From assembly GCF_022898935.1 (NCBI RefSeq), contig NZ_JALIRP010000012.1:1-64000 (forward strand): a stretch of DNA of 64,000 nt, given 5' to 3'. A program made the position numbers and the translations under genes. Source of the stretch: Paenibacillus mangrovi (GTDB lineage: Bacteria > Bacillota > Bacilli > Paenibacillales > Paenibacillaceae). Below are positions 42,109-49,719 of this stretch, piece after piece (within the stretch, counting starts at the first letter, position 1; every line of letters starts with the position of its first letter). The notes under the pieces are model-generated. The model did not search any database. It saw only the letters and a program-made list of their open reading frames with translations, and was not told the DNA's origin.

Positions 42109-43113
42109 TTATGGGGAAAAAATCGTTTCTCTTTCTATCAATTCAACATTAAGTATTGTTTTTTCAAATGGCATCTCCAGATTTTCCATTCGACGATAGA
42201 GCTGTACAACCGATCGAATCGCAAAATTCTCTTTGTTTATTGCAATCGTCGTAAGCTTCGGCATAGAAAGCGTGGCAAAAATGGAATCATCAAACCCACA
42301 GACAGAACAATCTTCTGGTACTCTAATCCCAAGTTTATTTAAGTTTCGAGTTATCAAAAAACCAAAGTGGTCATTTGCGCAAAACCATGCATCCGGTAAT
42401 GAGGGTAATGATTTGAGATAGGAATACAACAGAGACTCCTGCTCATTTATATGATGGTTTACCCACTGATCCTCAATCGAAAGTCCCTCCTCCTGCATTG
42501 CATCAAGGAAGCCTTCAAACCTTTCACGATAACTAGGAGACTTTGATATTTCTCCGATAAACCCAACTGATCTAGCTCCTTTTCTTATTAAATGTATAGT
42601 AGCTAAATAAGCTCCCTTTCTGTTATCTGTTAACACAAAGTCTACATTCAGATTAGGGTCATGATGATCGACCAATACGACCGGAATCCCTGATTGAATA
42701 ATAGCTTGTATGAACTCCTTGCGAAGATGAGATAATACCAGCAATCCATCTACCTTTTTTTCTGTTAGAAAGGAAGGCAATTTCAATTTTTCCTCACTTT
42801 CCTTTTCCACCGCATGGAGCAATAAATGTCCTTCCCTACTTTTGATTTCCTTTTCAATATGTAAATTAATAACACCAAAAAAGGTGTTCTCAGCAAATAT
42901 TTCCTCTCTTGCAATTAATCCTATCATGTGAGCAGACTTCATAGAGGTTTTAGTTTTAAGCTTTTCAATAGGATAGCCAATTTCAAGCGCTGCTTCTAAC
43001 ACCTTCTCCCGCAATTCTTTACTTACACCAGCCCGTCCCGTTAACGCCAGCGACACAGAGTTTTTCGAGATTCCAAGCTGATCAGCAATCCGTTGCATCG
43101 TGGGTTTTCTCAT
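42109..43113 (-). CDS. LacI-family transcriptional regulator
   Basis: A 334-residue LacI/GalR-type repressor. Helix-turn-helix at the start (MQRIADQLGISKNSVSLALTGRAGVSKELREKV), hinge at about residues 45-60, and a periplasmic-binding-protein-like effector domain (about 63-334; HMIGLIAREE, VDGLLVLSH, DHFGFLITRNL). It is divergent from the 43359 secreted glycosidase gene and probably controls it. GGGAGGG lies 6 nt before ATG. Base composition is visibly AT-rich, matching the partner gene rather than the surrounding chromosome. Confidence 0.9.
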   Translation of the reverse strand: MRKPTMQRIADQLGISKNSVSLALTGRAGVSKELREKVLEAALEIGYPIEKLKTKTSMKSAHMIGLIAREEIFAENTFFGVINLHIEKEIKSREGHLLLHAVEKESEEKLKLPSFLTEKKVDGLLVLSHLRKEFIQAIIQSGIPVVLVDHHDPNLNVDFVLTDNRKGAYLATIHLIRKGARSVGFIGEISKSPSYRERFEGFLDAMQEEGLSIEDQWVNHHINEQESLLYSYLKSLPSLPDAWFCANDHFGFLITRNLNKLGIRVPEDCSVCGFDDSIFATLSMPKLTTIAINKENFAIRSVVQLYRRMENLEMPFEKTILNVELIERETIFSP

Positions 43114-43157
43114 CGTAACCCTCCCATTCAGTAGTGCTTTTTTATATGGTACTTATT

Positions 43158-43176
43158 TTGTCAAGTGATTGTCAAG
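43158..43176. repeat. Tandem TTGTCAAG direct repeat between lacI-type gene and glycosidase
   Basis: TTGTCAAG-TGA-TTGTCAAG, two 8-bp copies 11 bp apart. On the minus strand, each copy gives CTTGACAA, so each also carries a -35-like TTGACA for the regulator gene. It could be a regulator binding site or overlapping -35 elements. Confidence 0.4.
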
Positions 43177-43315
43177 TTGGAGTCTTTCTTACACAACCCT
43201 ATATAATACATAGGGATTCATATAAAAAATTCGATTGGTACTTTTGAATCATTTAATTGACAAATCAATAAAGTAAATTGAAAAATCACATGACAGTTGA
43301 TAAAATAATCCATAT

Positions 43316-43329
43316 CGTAACCGCTTACA
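43316..43329 (+). promoter_or_regulatory. cre-like operator before the glycosidase gene
   Basis: CGTAACCGCTTACA fits the CcpA/LacI-type consensus TGWAANCGNTNWCA at all but the first base. It lies 30 bp before the TTG start, downstream of the expected promoter, so it could be a catabolite repression site or the operator of the divergent LacI-family regulator. Confidence 0.5.
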
Positions 43330-43358
43330 AACAATTACTATTTACGAGGGGGATTAGT

Positions 43359-45125
43359 TTGAAAGTATTTCAAAAGATTCTTATTGTACTACTTGCTTTT
43401 AGTTTGTCTGTTCCTACAGGAGCTAAAGCCTCCCCAACAGAAGAGGTCAAGATCAATCTTGATCACCTTGATTTTTTGAACGAAGAAGTCACTATTGACG
43501 GAAAGGATATGCTAATTACCCATATTTATTCGGAATACCCTGAATATAATTGGGTGGATGCTTCAGGAGAAGGCATTGCCTGCGTTGATGATGTAGCCCG
43601 GGCAGCCATTGTTTATTTAAATCATTATGAACAAACAGGCAATAAGGAATCCTTGGACAAGGCAAAAAAAGCATTAAACTTTGTGATGTATATGCAAGCT
43701 GAAGACGGTGAATTCTATAACTTTATCAATCATGATTTTTCAATTAATACCGATGGCTCAACTAGCAAAAAGTCTTTTGACTGGTGGGCTGCTCGAGGCA
43801 TGTGGGCTCTCGGACATGGATATAGAGTTTTCTCGAAAGTAGACCAGACCTATGCCAAAGAATTGGAGAAAAGCTTTTTATTAGCAAATGATGCCCTACA
43901 GCGAAAAGTGAACAAGAGTTATGGTCAATACCATGAGGTCCATGGCTACAAAATACCTTCCTGGATCAGTGGCTTTGATGCGATGTCTAATAGTCTACTA
44001 GGTTTAGCGGAATTTTACCAAGCAAAGCCCCTTCCAGTAATCAAGGATTCTATGCTTAAAGTCGGACGCGGACTCGAAGAATATCAATTCGGTACATACG
44101 ATCAGTATCCTTTTGGCGCTCATTTAGATTGGGAAGGCTCTCCTACTCTCTGGCATGCCTGGGGCAGCGGACAAGCTTTCGCTCTTGCCAAAGCCGGTGC
44201 CGTATTGAAGAAAAAAGAATGGATCGATTCAGCAAAAAAAGAAGCGGACGAATGGTTCAGCCACCTCCTTGTGACAGGAATGATTAAAGAAATGGCACCA
44301 ACCGCTTCTAACGATGAACAAATTGCTTATGGAGTAAGTATGCTTACACAGGCGTATGCAGAATTGTATAAAGCGACTCATCAGAAAAAATATGCTCAGT
44401 ACGCAGGTATCACTGCCTCCTGGTTTACGGGAAACAATGATGCAAAATTTGTGATGTATGATTCCAACACCGGTAGAGGCTACGATGGTCTTAACGGCCA
44501 GACTGGAAAAGTGAACATGAACTCCGGTGCAGAATCGACAATTGAATCCTTACTTGCTATTCAGGCCATTCAATTGATTCCACAAGCGAAGAGTCTGCTT
44601 CAAGTAAAAACAACAGACAGGCATACGACGTCAGTTTATGAAGCTGAAAATTTCACTACTCTAGAAGGAAATCCTGAAATCATAACTCCTGCCAGCGCAT
44701 GGACAGGTGACGCTCTATACAGCGGAAAAGTAGTAAAATTATCCAAAAATGACAGTATCCAATTAGAGGTTGAAACGAAGAAACCAGGTGAATACCTAGT
44801 TAACGCAGCTCTAGAGCGAAAAAATTCCGATGAGGCAATAAATTTGGAAGTTCGAGTGGATGGTCGTCTGATCAGTTCAACCCTAGTATCCGACTCTCCA
44901 GATACTGATTATTTATCACTTGTAAAATTAAGTGATCCAATCCAACTTACTACTGGAAAACACAAGGTTACACTTACACTAAAATCCAACAGCAGTGAAG
45001 CGTTATTGGTAGATAATGTAGTGCTTCAACCTGTGGAGGAATACGCTACTTTCGTCAAGGAAAATGATGAAACCTTCAAACTAGAGCGAAATTTAGTTAA
45101 AGGGAAAAATAAATTAAAGTTTTAA
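43359..45125 (+). CDS. Secreted (alpha/alpha)6-barrel glycosidase-like protein
   Basis: A 588-residue protein. Signal peptide (1-about 25, ending GAKASP). Residues about 40-430 form a helical six-hairpin domain: DYWWAARGMWALGHGYRVFSK-type repeats, ACVDDVARAAIVYLNHYEQ, LWHAWGSGQAFALAKAG, GAESTIESLLAIQAIQ. Residues about 450-575 form a beta-sandwich carbohydrate-binding-like module (GEYLVNAALERKNSDEAINLEVRVDGR). A glycoside-hydrolase family number is not assigned. TTG start with GAGGGGG 6 nt upstream; a longer frame exists but lacks such a site. Visibly AT-rich, likely horizontally acquired with the LacI-type regulator. Confidence 0.72.
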   Translation: MKVFQKILIVLLAFSLSVPTGAKASPTEEVKINLDHLDFLNEEVTIDGKDMLITHIYSEYPEYNWVDASGEGIACVDDVARAAIVYLNHYEQTGNKESLDKAKKALNFVMYMQAEDGEFYNFINHDFSINTDGSTSKKSFDWWAARGMWALGHGYRVFSKVDQTYAKELEKSFLLANDALQRKVNKSYGQYHEVHGYKIPSWISGFDAMSNSLLGLAEFYQAKPLPVIKDSMLKVGRGLEEYQFGTYDQYPFGAHLDWEGSPTLWHAWGSGQAFALAKAGAVLKKKEWIDSAKKEADEWFSHLLVTGMIKEMAPTASNDEQIAYGVSMLTQAYAELYKATHQKKYAQYAGITASWFTGNNDAKFVMYDSNTGRGYDGLNGQTGKVNMNSGAESTIESLLAIQAIQLIPQAKSLLQVKTTDRHTTSVYEAENFTTLEGNPEIITPASAWTGDALYSGKVVKLSKNDSIQLEVETKKPGEYLVNAALERKNSDEAINLEVRVDGRLISSTLVSDSPDTDYLSLVKLSDPIQLTTGKHKVTLTLKSNSSEALLVDNVVLQPVEEYATFVKENDETFKLERNLVKGKNKLKF

Positions 45126-45210
45126 CAAAAAAGGATTAATTCAACATACTGTATTCTACTACATCAATCGTTATCGAAATCACCAATGTGGCATATTTAC
45201 CTAGTTCCAA

Positions 45211-45246
45211 AAAAAACCTTGTCCTTATTCGGACAAGGTTTTTTTT
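45211..45246 (+). terminator. Terminator of the glycosidase gene
   Basis: AACCTTGTCC / GGACAAGGTT stem, 6-nt loop, T8 run. Confidence 0.92.
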
Positions 45247-45372
45247 CATTAAACATTTACGCTTTAATTCACAATGAATACACACCACCTGGTACTGCCG
45301 TGGGCTCTCTTCAACGGGTATGGCGGGAATACCTTTCCTTTTCTCGATGCATGCCCTGTGCTGCCCCTCCCC

Positions 45373-46284
45373 CTATTTCTTCACCACATGATCATGTCTC
45401 CCCGGCTCCAAAATATCCAGATCCTTGGGCTCCACGTGGACATGAACGTTCATAATGTTATGAATATCTGTAAGACGTTCTTCAATTTCGTCGCTGATCT
45501 GGTGCCCTTCGATAATACTTAAGTGAGGATCAACCTCAATGACCACATCGACCAGGACATGATTGCCGTGAACCCTTGCTTTGACATCCTTGATGCCTTC
45601 CACGCCTGGAGTGCGGCTGATGGCACTGCGCAAGTCCTTAAGGTCCGCCTGATCGAACCCGTCCGTCAGACGATAGGTTGAATCTCTGAAGATATCCCAT
45701 GCTGTTTTGCATATCAGAAGGCCGACTACGAAGGCTGCAGCCACATCAAGCCATGGAAGTCCAAACTGTGCGCCGACAATGCCGACCGCCGCTCCGATAC
45801 TGACCAGGGCGTCTGAAAAGTTGTCTTTGGCCGCAGCCATGAGCGCCTGGTTGTTGATCTGTTTCGCTAGTCTTTTATTATACCGGTACACACTGTACAT
45901 GCAGATGGCACATACCACGGCTACCCCGGCAGCCCAAAGATTCGGTTCAACCTCTTTACCTGCAAACAAGGACCGGACCGCATCTACCAAGACCTGAATA
46001 CCGACCATCGCCATAATGAATGAAGCGATCAATGCTGCAACCGTCTCCGCACGGAAATGACCGTACGCATGGTCGGAATCTGGCGGTTTCTGAGATATCC
46101 GCAGTCCGATCAGAACTGCCAGCGACGCCACAATATCTGTCACGTTATTAAAGCCGTCAGCAAGCAGTGCACTCGACGCGAACACATAACCGCTGATCAG
46201 CTTAAAAACAGAGAGGATTAGATAGGCCGTAATGCTGACCCAGGCTCCCCGCTCCCCTTTTCGTATGTCATCATAAATATCCAC
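45373..46284 (-). CDS. Cation diffusion facilitator family transporter (probable manganese exporter)
   Basis: A 303-residue CDF protein with six membrane helices (about 10-210) and a C-terminal cytoplasmic domain (about 220-300; HVDVVIEVDPHLSIIEGHQISDE). The metal-binding motifs are NNVTD in the second helix (NxxxD) and DNFSD in the fifth (DxxxD). Zinc CDFs have HxxxD in the fifth helix, whereas DxxxD is typical of manganese exporters (MneP/MneS). The GTG start (46284) has AAAGGTGG 8 nt upstream; the longer frame is not supported. Confidence 0.87.
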   Translation of the reverse strand: MDIYDDIRKGERGAWVSITAYLILSVFKLISGYVFASSALLADGFNNVTDIVASLAVLIGLRISQKPPDSDHAYGHFRAETVAALIASFIMAMVGIQVLVDAVRSLFAGKEVEPNLWAAGVAVVCAICMYSVYRYNKRLAKQINNQALMAAAKDNFSDALVSIGAAVGIVGAQFGLPWLDVAAAFVVGLLICKTAWDIFRDSTYRLTDGFDQADLKDLRSAISRTPGVEGIKDVKARVHGNHVLVDVVIEVDPHLSIIEGHQISDEIEERLTDIHNIMNVHVHVEPKDLDILEPGRHDHVVKK

Positions 46285-46406
46285 AATCGCAAAGCCACCT
46301 TTTCCCAGGGTTCCAAAAAGCACTTACCTATCCTAACAAATGCCACCCGTGTGGGTCTAGAGAAACATAGTTGCCACAGGCAAAGAGGTTTTATCCCATA
46401 CATCTC

Positions 46407-46435
46407 TTGTGAGGAGCCGCAAAAACAGATAGAAT
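46407..46435 (+). promoter_or_regulatory. Promoter of the 46466 gene
   Basis: -35 TTGTGA (46407-46412), 17-bp spacer, -10 TAGAAT (46430-46435), 31 bp before the start of the small basic protein. Confidence 0.5.
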
Positions 46436-46465
46436 AATTACACAACCTAAAGGGAGGGTCCGCCC

Positions 46466-46654
46466 ATGTCCGAAAATAAAGAAGAATCAAAAAAGGTCAA
46501 TCTCGCTGATGCCATCCGGGCCAAGCTTGAGCAGAAGAAGCAGCAGAACAATTCCTCTAAACCCGGCGCGTTTCAGGGGAATTCCCCACAAGCGATGAAA
46601 AGCCAGAACAACAAAAAGCCGAATAATCAGCGCCGCCGTACCGGAGGTTCATAA
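46466..46654 (+). CDS. Small basic protein, 62 residues
   Basis: A lysine/asparagine/glutamine-rich protein (SENKEESKKVNLADAIR, KLEQKKQQNN, NNKKPNNQRRR). The N-terminal VNLADAIRAKLEQKKQ is an amphipathic helix; the rest is disordered. No family is recognised, and the composition suggests a nucleic-acid- or spore-associated protein (weak inference). GGGAGGG lies 8 nt before ATG and a strong terminator follows, so it is a real small gene. Confidence 0.6.
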   Translation: MSENKEESKKVNLADAIRAKLEQKKQQNNSSKPGAFQGNSPQAMKSQNNKKPNNQRRRTGGS

Positions 46655-46678
46655 TAGAACCCTGCTTCCAAAGCCAAC

Positions 46679-46716
46679 AAAAAAGCTGCTTCCCCTCACC
46701 CGGGAAAGCAGCTTTT
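46679..46716. terminator. Terminator after the small basic protein gene
   Basis: AAAAAGCTGCTTCCC / GGGAAAGCAGCTTTTT with one bulged base, 6-nt loop; also fits the end of the ABC-F gene on the other strand. Confidence 0.8.
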
Positions 46717-46740
46717 TCAATGGTTACGTTAACGATCGGC

Positions 46741-48366
46741 TTATAGGCCGTCCGGATACATTTTCTCGCGCAGCGCCTTGACCTCGTCACTCTCAAGATA
46801 CTCGTCATAGGTCATGGATTTATCGATCATGCCTGTCGGCGTAATCTCGATAATCCGGTTGGCGATCGTTTGAATGAACTGATGGTCATGCGATGTAAAC
46901 AGAATCGTTCCATCGAAATCGATAAGTCCGTTATTCAGTGCCGTGATCGATTCCAGATCCAAGTGGTTGGTTGGCTCGTCAAGCAGCAGCACGTTGGCGC
47001 CGTTCAGCATCATTTTGGCGAGCATGCAGCGCACTTTCTCTCCCCCGGAGAGAACGCTGGCTTTCTTCAGGGCTTCTTCCCCGGAGAAGAGCATCCGGCC
47101 CAGGAATCCACGCAGGAACGTTTCGTCCTGATCCTTGGAATACTGGCGCAGCCACTCGACCAGGTTCAGATCCACCCCGTCAAAATATTCGGAGTTGTCT
47201 TTCGGGAAATACGCTTGAGTCGTGGTTACGCCCCAAGAAAATTCACCGTTTTCCGCTTCCGTGCGTCCCATCAATACTTCAAACAGAGTTGATTTCGGCA
47301 GGCCGTTAGGACCAACCAGAGCAATCTTATCGCCCTTGTTGACGATGAAGCTCAATTCATCCAGAACCTTCTCGCCTTCAAGCGACTTGGTGAGACGGTC
47401 AACGGTCAGCAGCTGCTTGCCCGCTTCACGCTCCGGTTTGAAGTGCAGGAACGGATATTTCCGGTTCGAAGGACGAAGATCGTCCAGTGTAATTTTATCG
47501 AGCTGTTTCTTACGGGATGTTGCCTGTTTCGATTTGGAAGCGTTCGCCGAGAAGCGCTGGATAAATGCCTGCAGCTCCTTGATTTTCTCTTCCTTCTTCT
47601 TGTTGGCATCACGCTGAAGTTCAAGAGCCAGCTTACTAGATTCGTACCAGAAGTCGTAGTTGCCGACATACATTTGAATTTTGCCAAAATCGATATCCGC
47701 GATATGCGTACATACCTTGTTCAGGAAGTGACGATCGTGGGATACGACGATAACGGTGCCTTCATAATCCATCAAGAAGTTCTCGAGCCACTGAATCGAT
47801 TCAAGGTCCAAGTGGTTGGTAGGTTCGTCAAGCAGCAGGTTGTTCGGACGGCCGAACAAAGCCTGAGCCAGGAGTACGCGGACCTTCTCATTGCCGCTCA
47901 GCTCTACCATCTTCTTGTCATGCAGCTCGCGCGAAATACCGAGACCGATCAAGAGTGCAGCCGCATCGGGTTCTGCGTCCCAGCCGTTGAGCTCAGCGAA
48001 TTCACCTTCAAGCTCGCCTGCGCGAAGACCGTCTTCCTCGGAGAAATCCGCTTTGGCATACAAAGCATCCTTCTCTTTCATGATGTCATATAGACGGCTG
48101 TGTCCCATAATAACGGTTTCGAGAACCGGATATTCGTCATATTCAAAATGGTTCTGCTTCAGGACGGCCATCCGTTCGCCCGGTGTCATATGAACTTCGC
48201 CAGTGTTGGCTTCAATTTCTCCGGACAGAATTTTGAGGAAGGTCGATTTACCGGCGCCGTTGGCACCGATCAGACCGTAGCAGTTGCCCGCTGTAAACTT
48301 TATATTAACATCTTCAAAAAGTGCGCGCTTTCCATAACGGAGCGTCACGCCGCTTGTACTGATCAT
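46741..48366 (-). CDS. ykpA: ABC-F family ATP-binding protein (YkpA/YbiT-like)
   Basis: A 541-residue protein with two nucleotide-binding domains and no membrane part. Domain 1: Walker A GANGAGKST, signature LSGNEKVRVLLAQAL, Walker B LLLDEPTNHLD. Linker helices (about 240-310; SANASKSKQATSRKKQL). Domain 2: Walker A GPNGLPKST, signature LSGGEKVRCMLA and Walker B LLLDEPTNHLD. ABC-F proteins act on the ribosome. The second Walker A lacks the invariant Gly before the Lys, as in the related YkpA proteins. ATG with AAGGGATGG 9 nt upstream. Confidence 0.9.
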   Translation of the reverse strand: MISTSGVTLRYGKRALFEDVNIKFTAGNCYGLIGANGAGKSTFLKILSGEIEANTGEVHMTPGERMAVLKQNHFEYDEYPVLETVIMGHSRLYDIMKEKDALYAKADFSEEDGLRAGELEGEFAELNGWDAEPDAAALLIGLGISRELHDKKMVELSGNEKVRVLLAQALFGRPNNLLLDEPTNHLDLESIQWLENFLMDYEGTVIVVSHDRHFLNKVCTHIADIDFGKIQMYVGNYDFWYESSKLALELQRDANKKKEEKIKELQAFIQRFSANASKSKQATSRKKQLDKITLDDLRPSNRKYPFLHFKPEREAGKQLLTVDRLTKSLEGEKVLDELSFIVNKGDKIALVGPNGLPKSTLFEVLMGRTEAENGEFSWGVTTTQAYFPKDNSEYFDGVDLNLVEWLRQYSKDQDETFLRGFLGRMLFSGEEALKKASVLSGGEKVRCMLAKMMLNGANVLLLDEPTNHLDLESITALNNGLIDFDGTILFTSHDHQFIQTIANRIIEITPTGMIDKSMTYDEYLESDEVKALREKMYPDGL

Positions 48367-48413
48367 TAAGCATTACCATCCCTTTCTCATTAGGCTTCAG
48401 CACATTATAGCAC

Positions 48414-48436
48414 AAAAAAAACGTCTTATCGACGTT
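48414..48436 (-). terminator. Terminator after the 48546 MBL gene
   Basis: Minus strand: AACGTC-GATAA-GACGTT stem followed by T8. Confidence 0.6.
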
Positions 48437-48462
48437 CTTGCGATATAAGGAAGCACACTAAA

Positions 48463-48518
48463 ACACCGGAGATGATGCCTCCGTGGAAGTTCCACACGAT
48501 CTGTCATCACTCCGGTGT
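48463..48518. other. Long imperfect inverted repeat with inner hairpin
   Basis: ACACCGGAGATGATG...CATCACTCCGGTGT (one bulged base) encloses the perfect GTGGAA-G-TTCCAC hairpin. It lies between the MBL gene stop and its T-rich terminator hairpin. It could be a two-part transcription stop or a repeat element. Confidence 0.5.
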
Positions 48519-48545
48519 AACTTTCCTCCATATTACTAGCCAGGT

Positions 48546-49529
48546 CTATCGCCGCTCCGGATGAATTCGCAGCGTCTCCCCGTGCTTCAGCACCTTCAGA
48601 CGTTCTTCTTCGATGCCAAGCCTTTTCCGCTCCGCCTCCATCCGGTCCAGCGCCTCACGCGCCGTATCATCCGCCAGCCGAAACGTTCCGTAATGCATCG
48701 GGATCATCGTTTCTGCCTGGACATCCTGAAAGGCCTGCAGCGCTTCTTCCGGATTCACATGCTGCGAGGCCATAAACCATTCCGGTTCATATGCCCCGAT
48801 CGGCATCATCGCCACATGGATGCGGTACCGGCTACCGATGTCCTTAAAACCGGTAAAATAACCGCTGTCGCCAGCAAAATACAGGTTTGGCGGCAGCAGC
48901 TGCGCCTCCTCCGCTTCCCCTTCTGCATCAACCTGTACCGGATTCGCCGGTTCAAGAACATACCCTCCCCAGTGCGAAGTGTTGGTGTCAAACGGCGTCC
49001 GCCGCGTCCAGTGCTGGGTAGGCACAAAAGATATTTTCACATTGCCAATAACCGTATGATCCCACCACTTGAGCTCGAGGCAGTTATGAAATCCCTTGCG
49101 GAGCATCTTCTTTTTCAGTCCCACGGGCACGATCAGCGCCGCTTCTGCGCGGTACAATCTGCGGATCGAAGCCAGATGTAGATGGTCATAATGGGAATGC
49201 GAGATGAGAATGACATCCACCGGAGGCACGTCACTGATGGCGATCCCCGGCTCTCTGAGCCGCCGGTCGAACCCCATCCGATTGGCCCAGACCGGGTCCG
49301 TCAGGATGTTGAGCCCTTCATATTGTATAAAAAACGTTGAATGTCCGATCCATGTGATGGACGTATCCAGCCGGTTCGCATGCAGATAATCGAGCTCAGG
49401 AGGCATGTTTGGCACTTGATAGGACAAATCCTTTTTCTTCTGCCTGCGTTCCTTCCGCCACTGTCTGAACTGCTTCACTGTATGGTCCGTATTGACATTG
49501 TCCATATTGTCGTAGCGAATTTTGGGCAA
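48546..49529 (-). CDS. MBL-fold metal-dependent hydrolase (NAPE-PLD/UlaG-like)
   Basis: A 327-residue metallo-beta-lactamase-fold protein. Metal ligands: SHSHYDHLH (HxHxDH, about residue 125), His in FVPTQHW (about 192), Asp in FAGDSGYF (about 245) and His in PMHYGTF (about 300). The GHSTFFIQYEGLNILTDPVWANR start matches the N-acylphosphatidylethanolamine phospholipase D-like branch. The substrate may be a phospholipid or sugar lactone (inference). TTG start (49529): AAGGAGGGGG lies 5 nt before it. Isolated by its own terminator from the ABC-F gene. Confidence 0.85.
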   Translation of the reverse strand: MPKIRYDNMDNVNTDHTVKQFRQWRKERRQKKKDLSYQVPNMPPELDYLHANRLDTSITWIGHSTFFIQYEGLNILTDPVWANRMGFDRRLREPGIAISDVPPVDVILISHSHYDHLHLASIRRLYRAEAALIVPVGLKKKMLRKGFHNCLELKWWDHTVIGNVKISFVPTQHWTRRTPFDTNTSHWGGYVLEPANPVQVDAEGEAEEAQLLPPNLYFAGDSGYFTGFKDIGSRYRIHVAMMPIGAYEPEWFMASQHVNPEEALQAFQDVQAETMIPMHYGTFRLADDTAREALDRMEAERKRLGIEEERLKVLKHGETLRIHPERR

Positions 49530-49608
49530 GAGCTCCCCCTCCTTCTGGTCATACAATCCGTTAGCCTCATTTTACCCTGAATGAGACCCGGTGTACCAGC
49601 TACAACAC

Positions 49609-49713
49609 TTACTCATCCTTCGGATCTTTATATTTGACGATATAAATGGCCAGAAACAGGATCGACGCAAACACAATCCCCATCGGCGAAAAAAATATAT
49701 TGAATTCTTCCAA
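49609..49713 (-). CDS. cydS: CydS-like small subunit of cytochrome bd oxidase
   Basis: A 34-residue reading frame starting at TTG (49713), with GGGTGAGG 5 nt upstream, 6 bp after the cydB stop. The predicted product begins MEEFNIFFSPMGIVFASIL and ends YIVKYKDPKDE: one membrane helix plus a charged tail. It matches the position, size and topology of CydS, the accessory subunit resolved in the Geobacillus bd oxidase. It is too short for ordinary gene calls; the overlapping larger minus-strand frame in another register is a shadow. Confidence rests on ribosome site, position and family topology. Confidence 0.75.
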   Translation of the reverse strand: MEEFNIFFSPMGIVFASILFLAIYIVKYKDPKDE

Positions 49714-49719
49714 GGTTCC

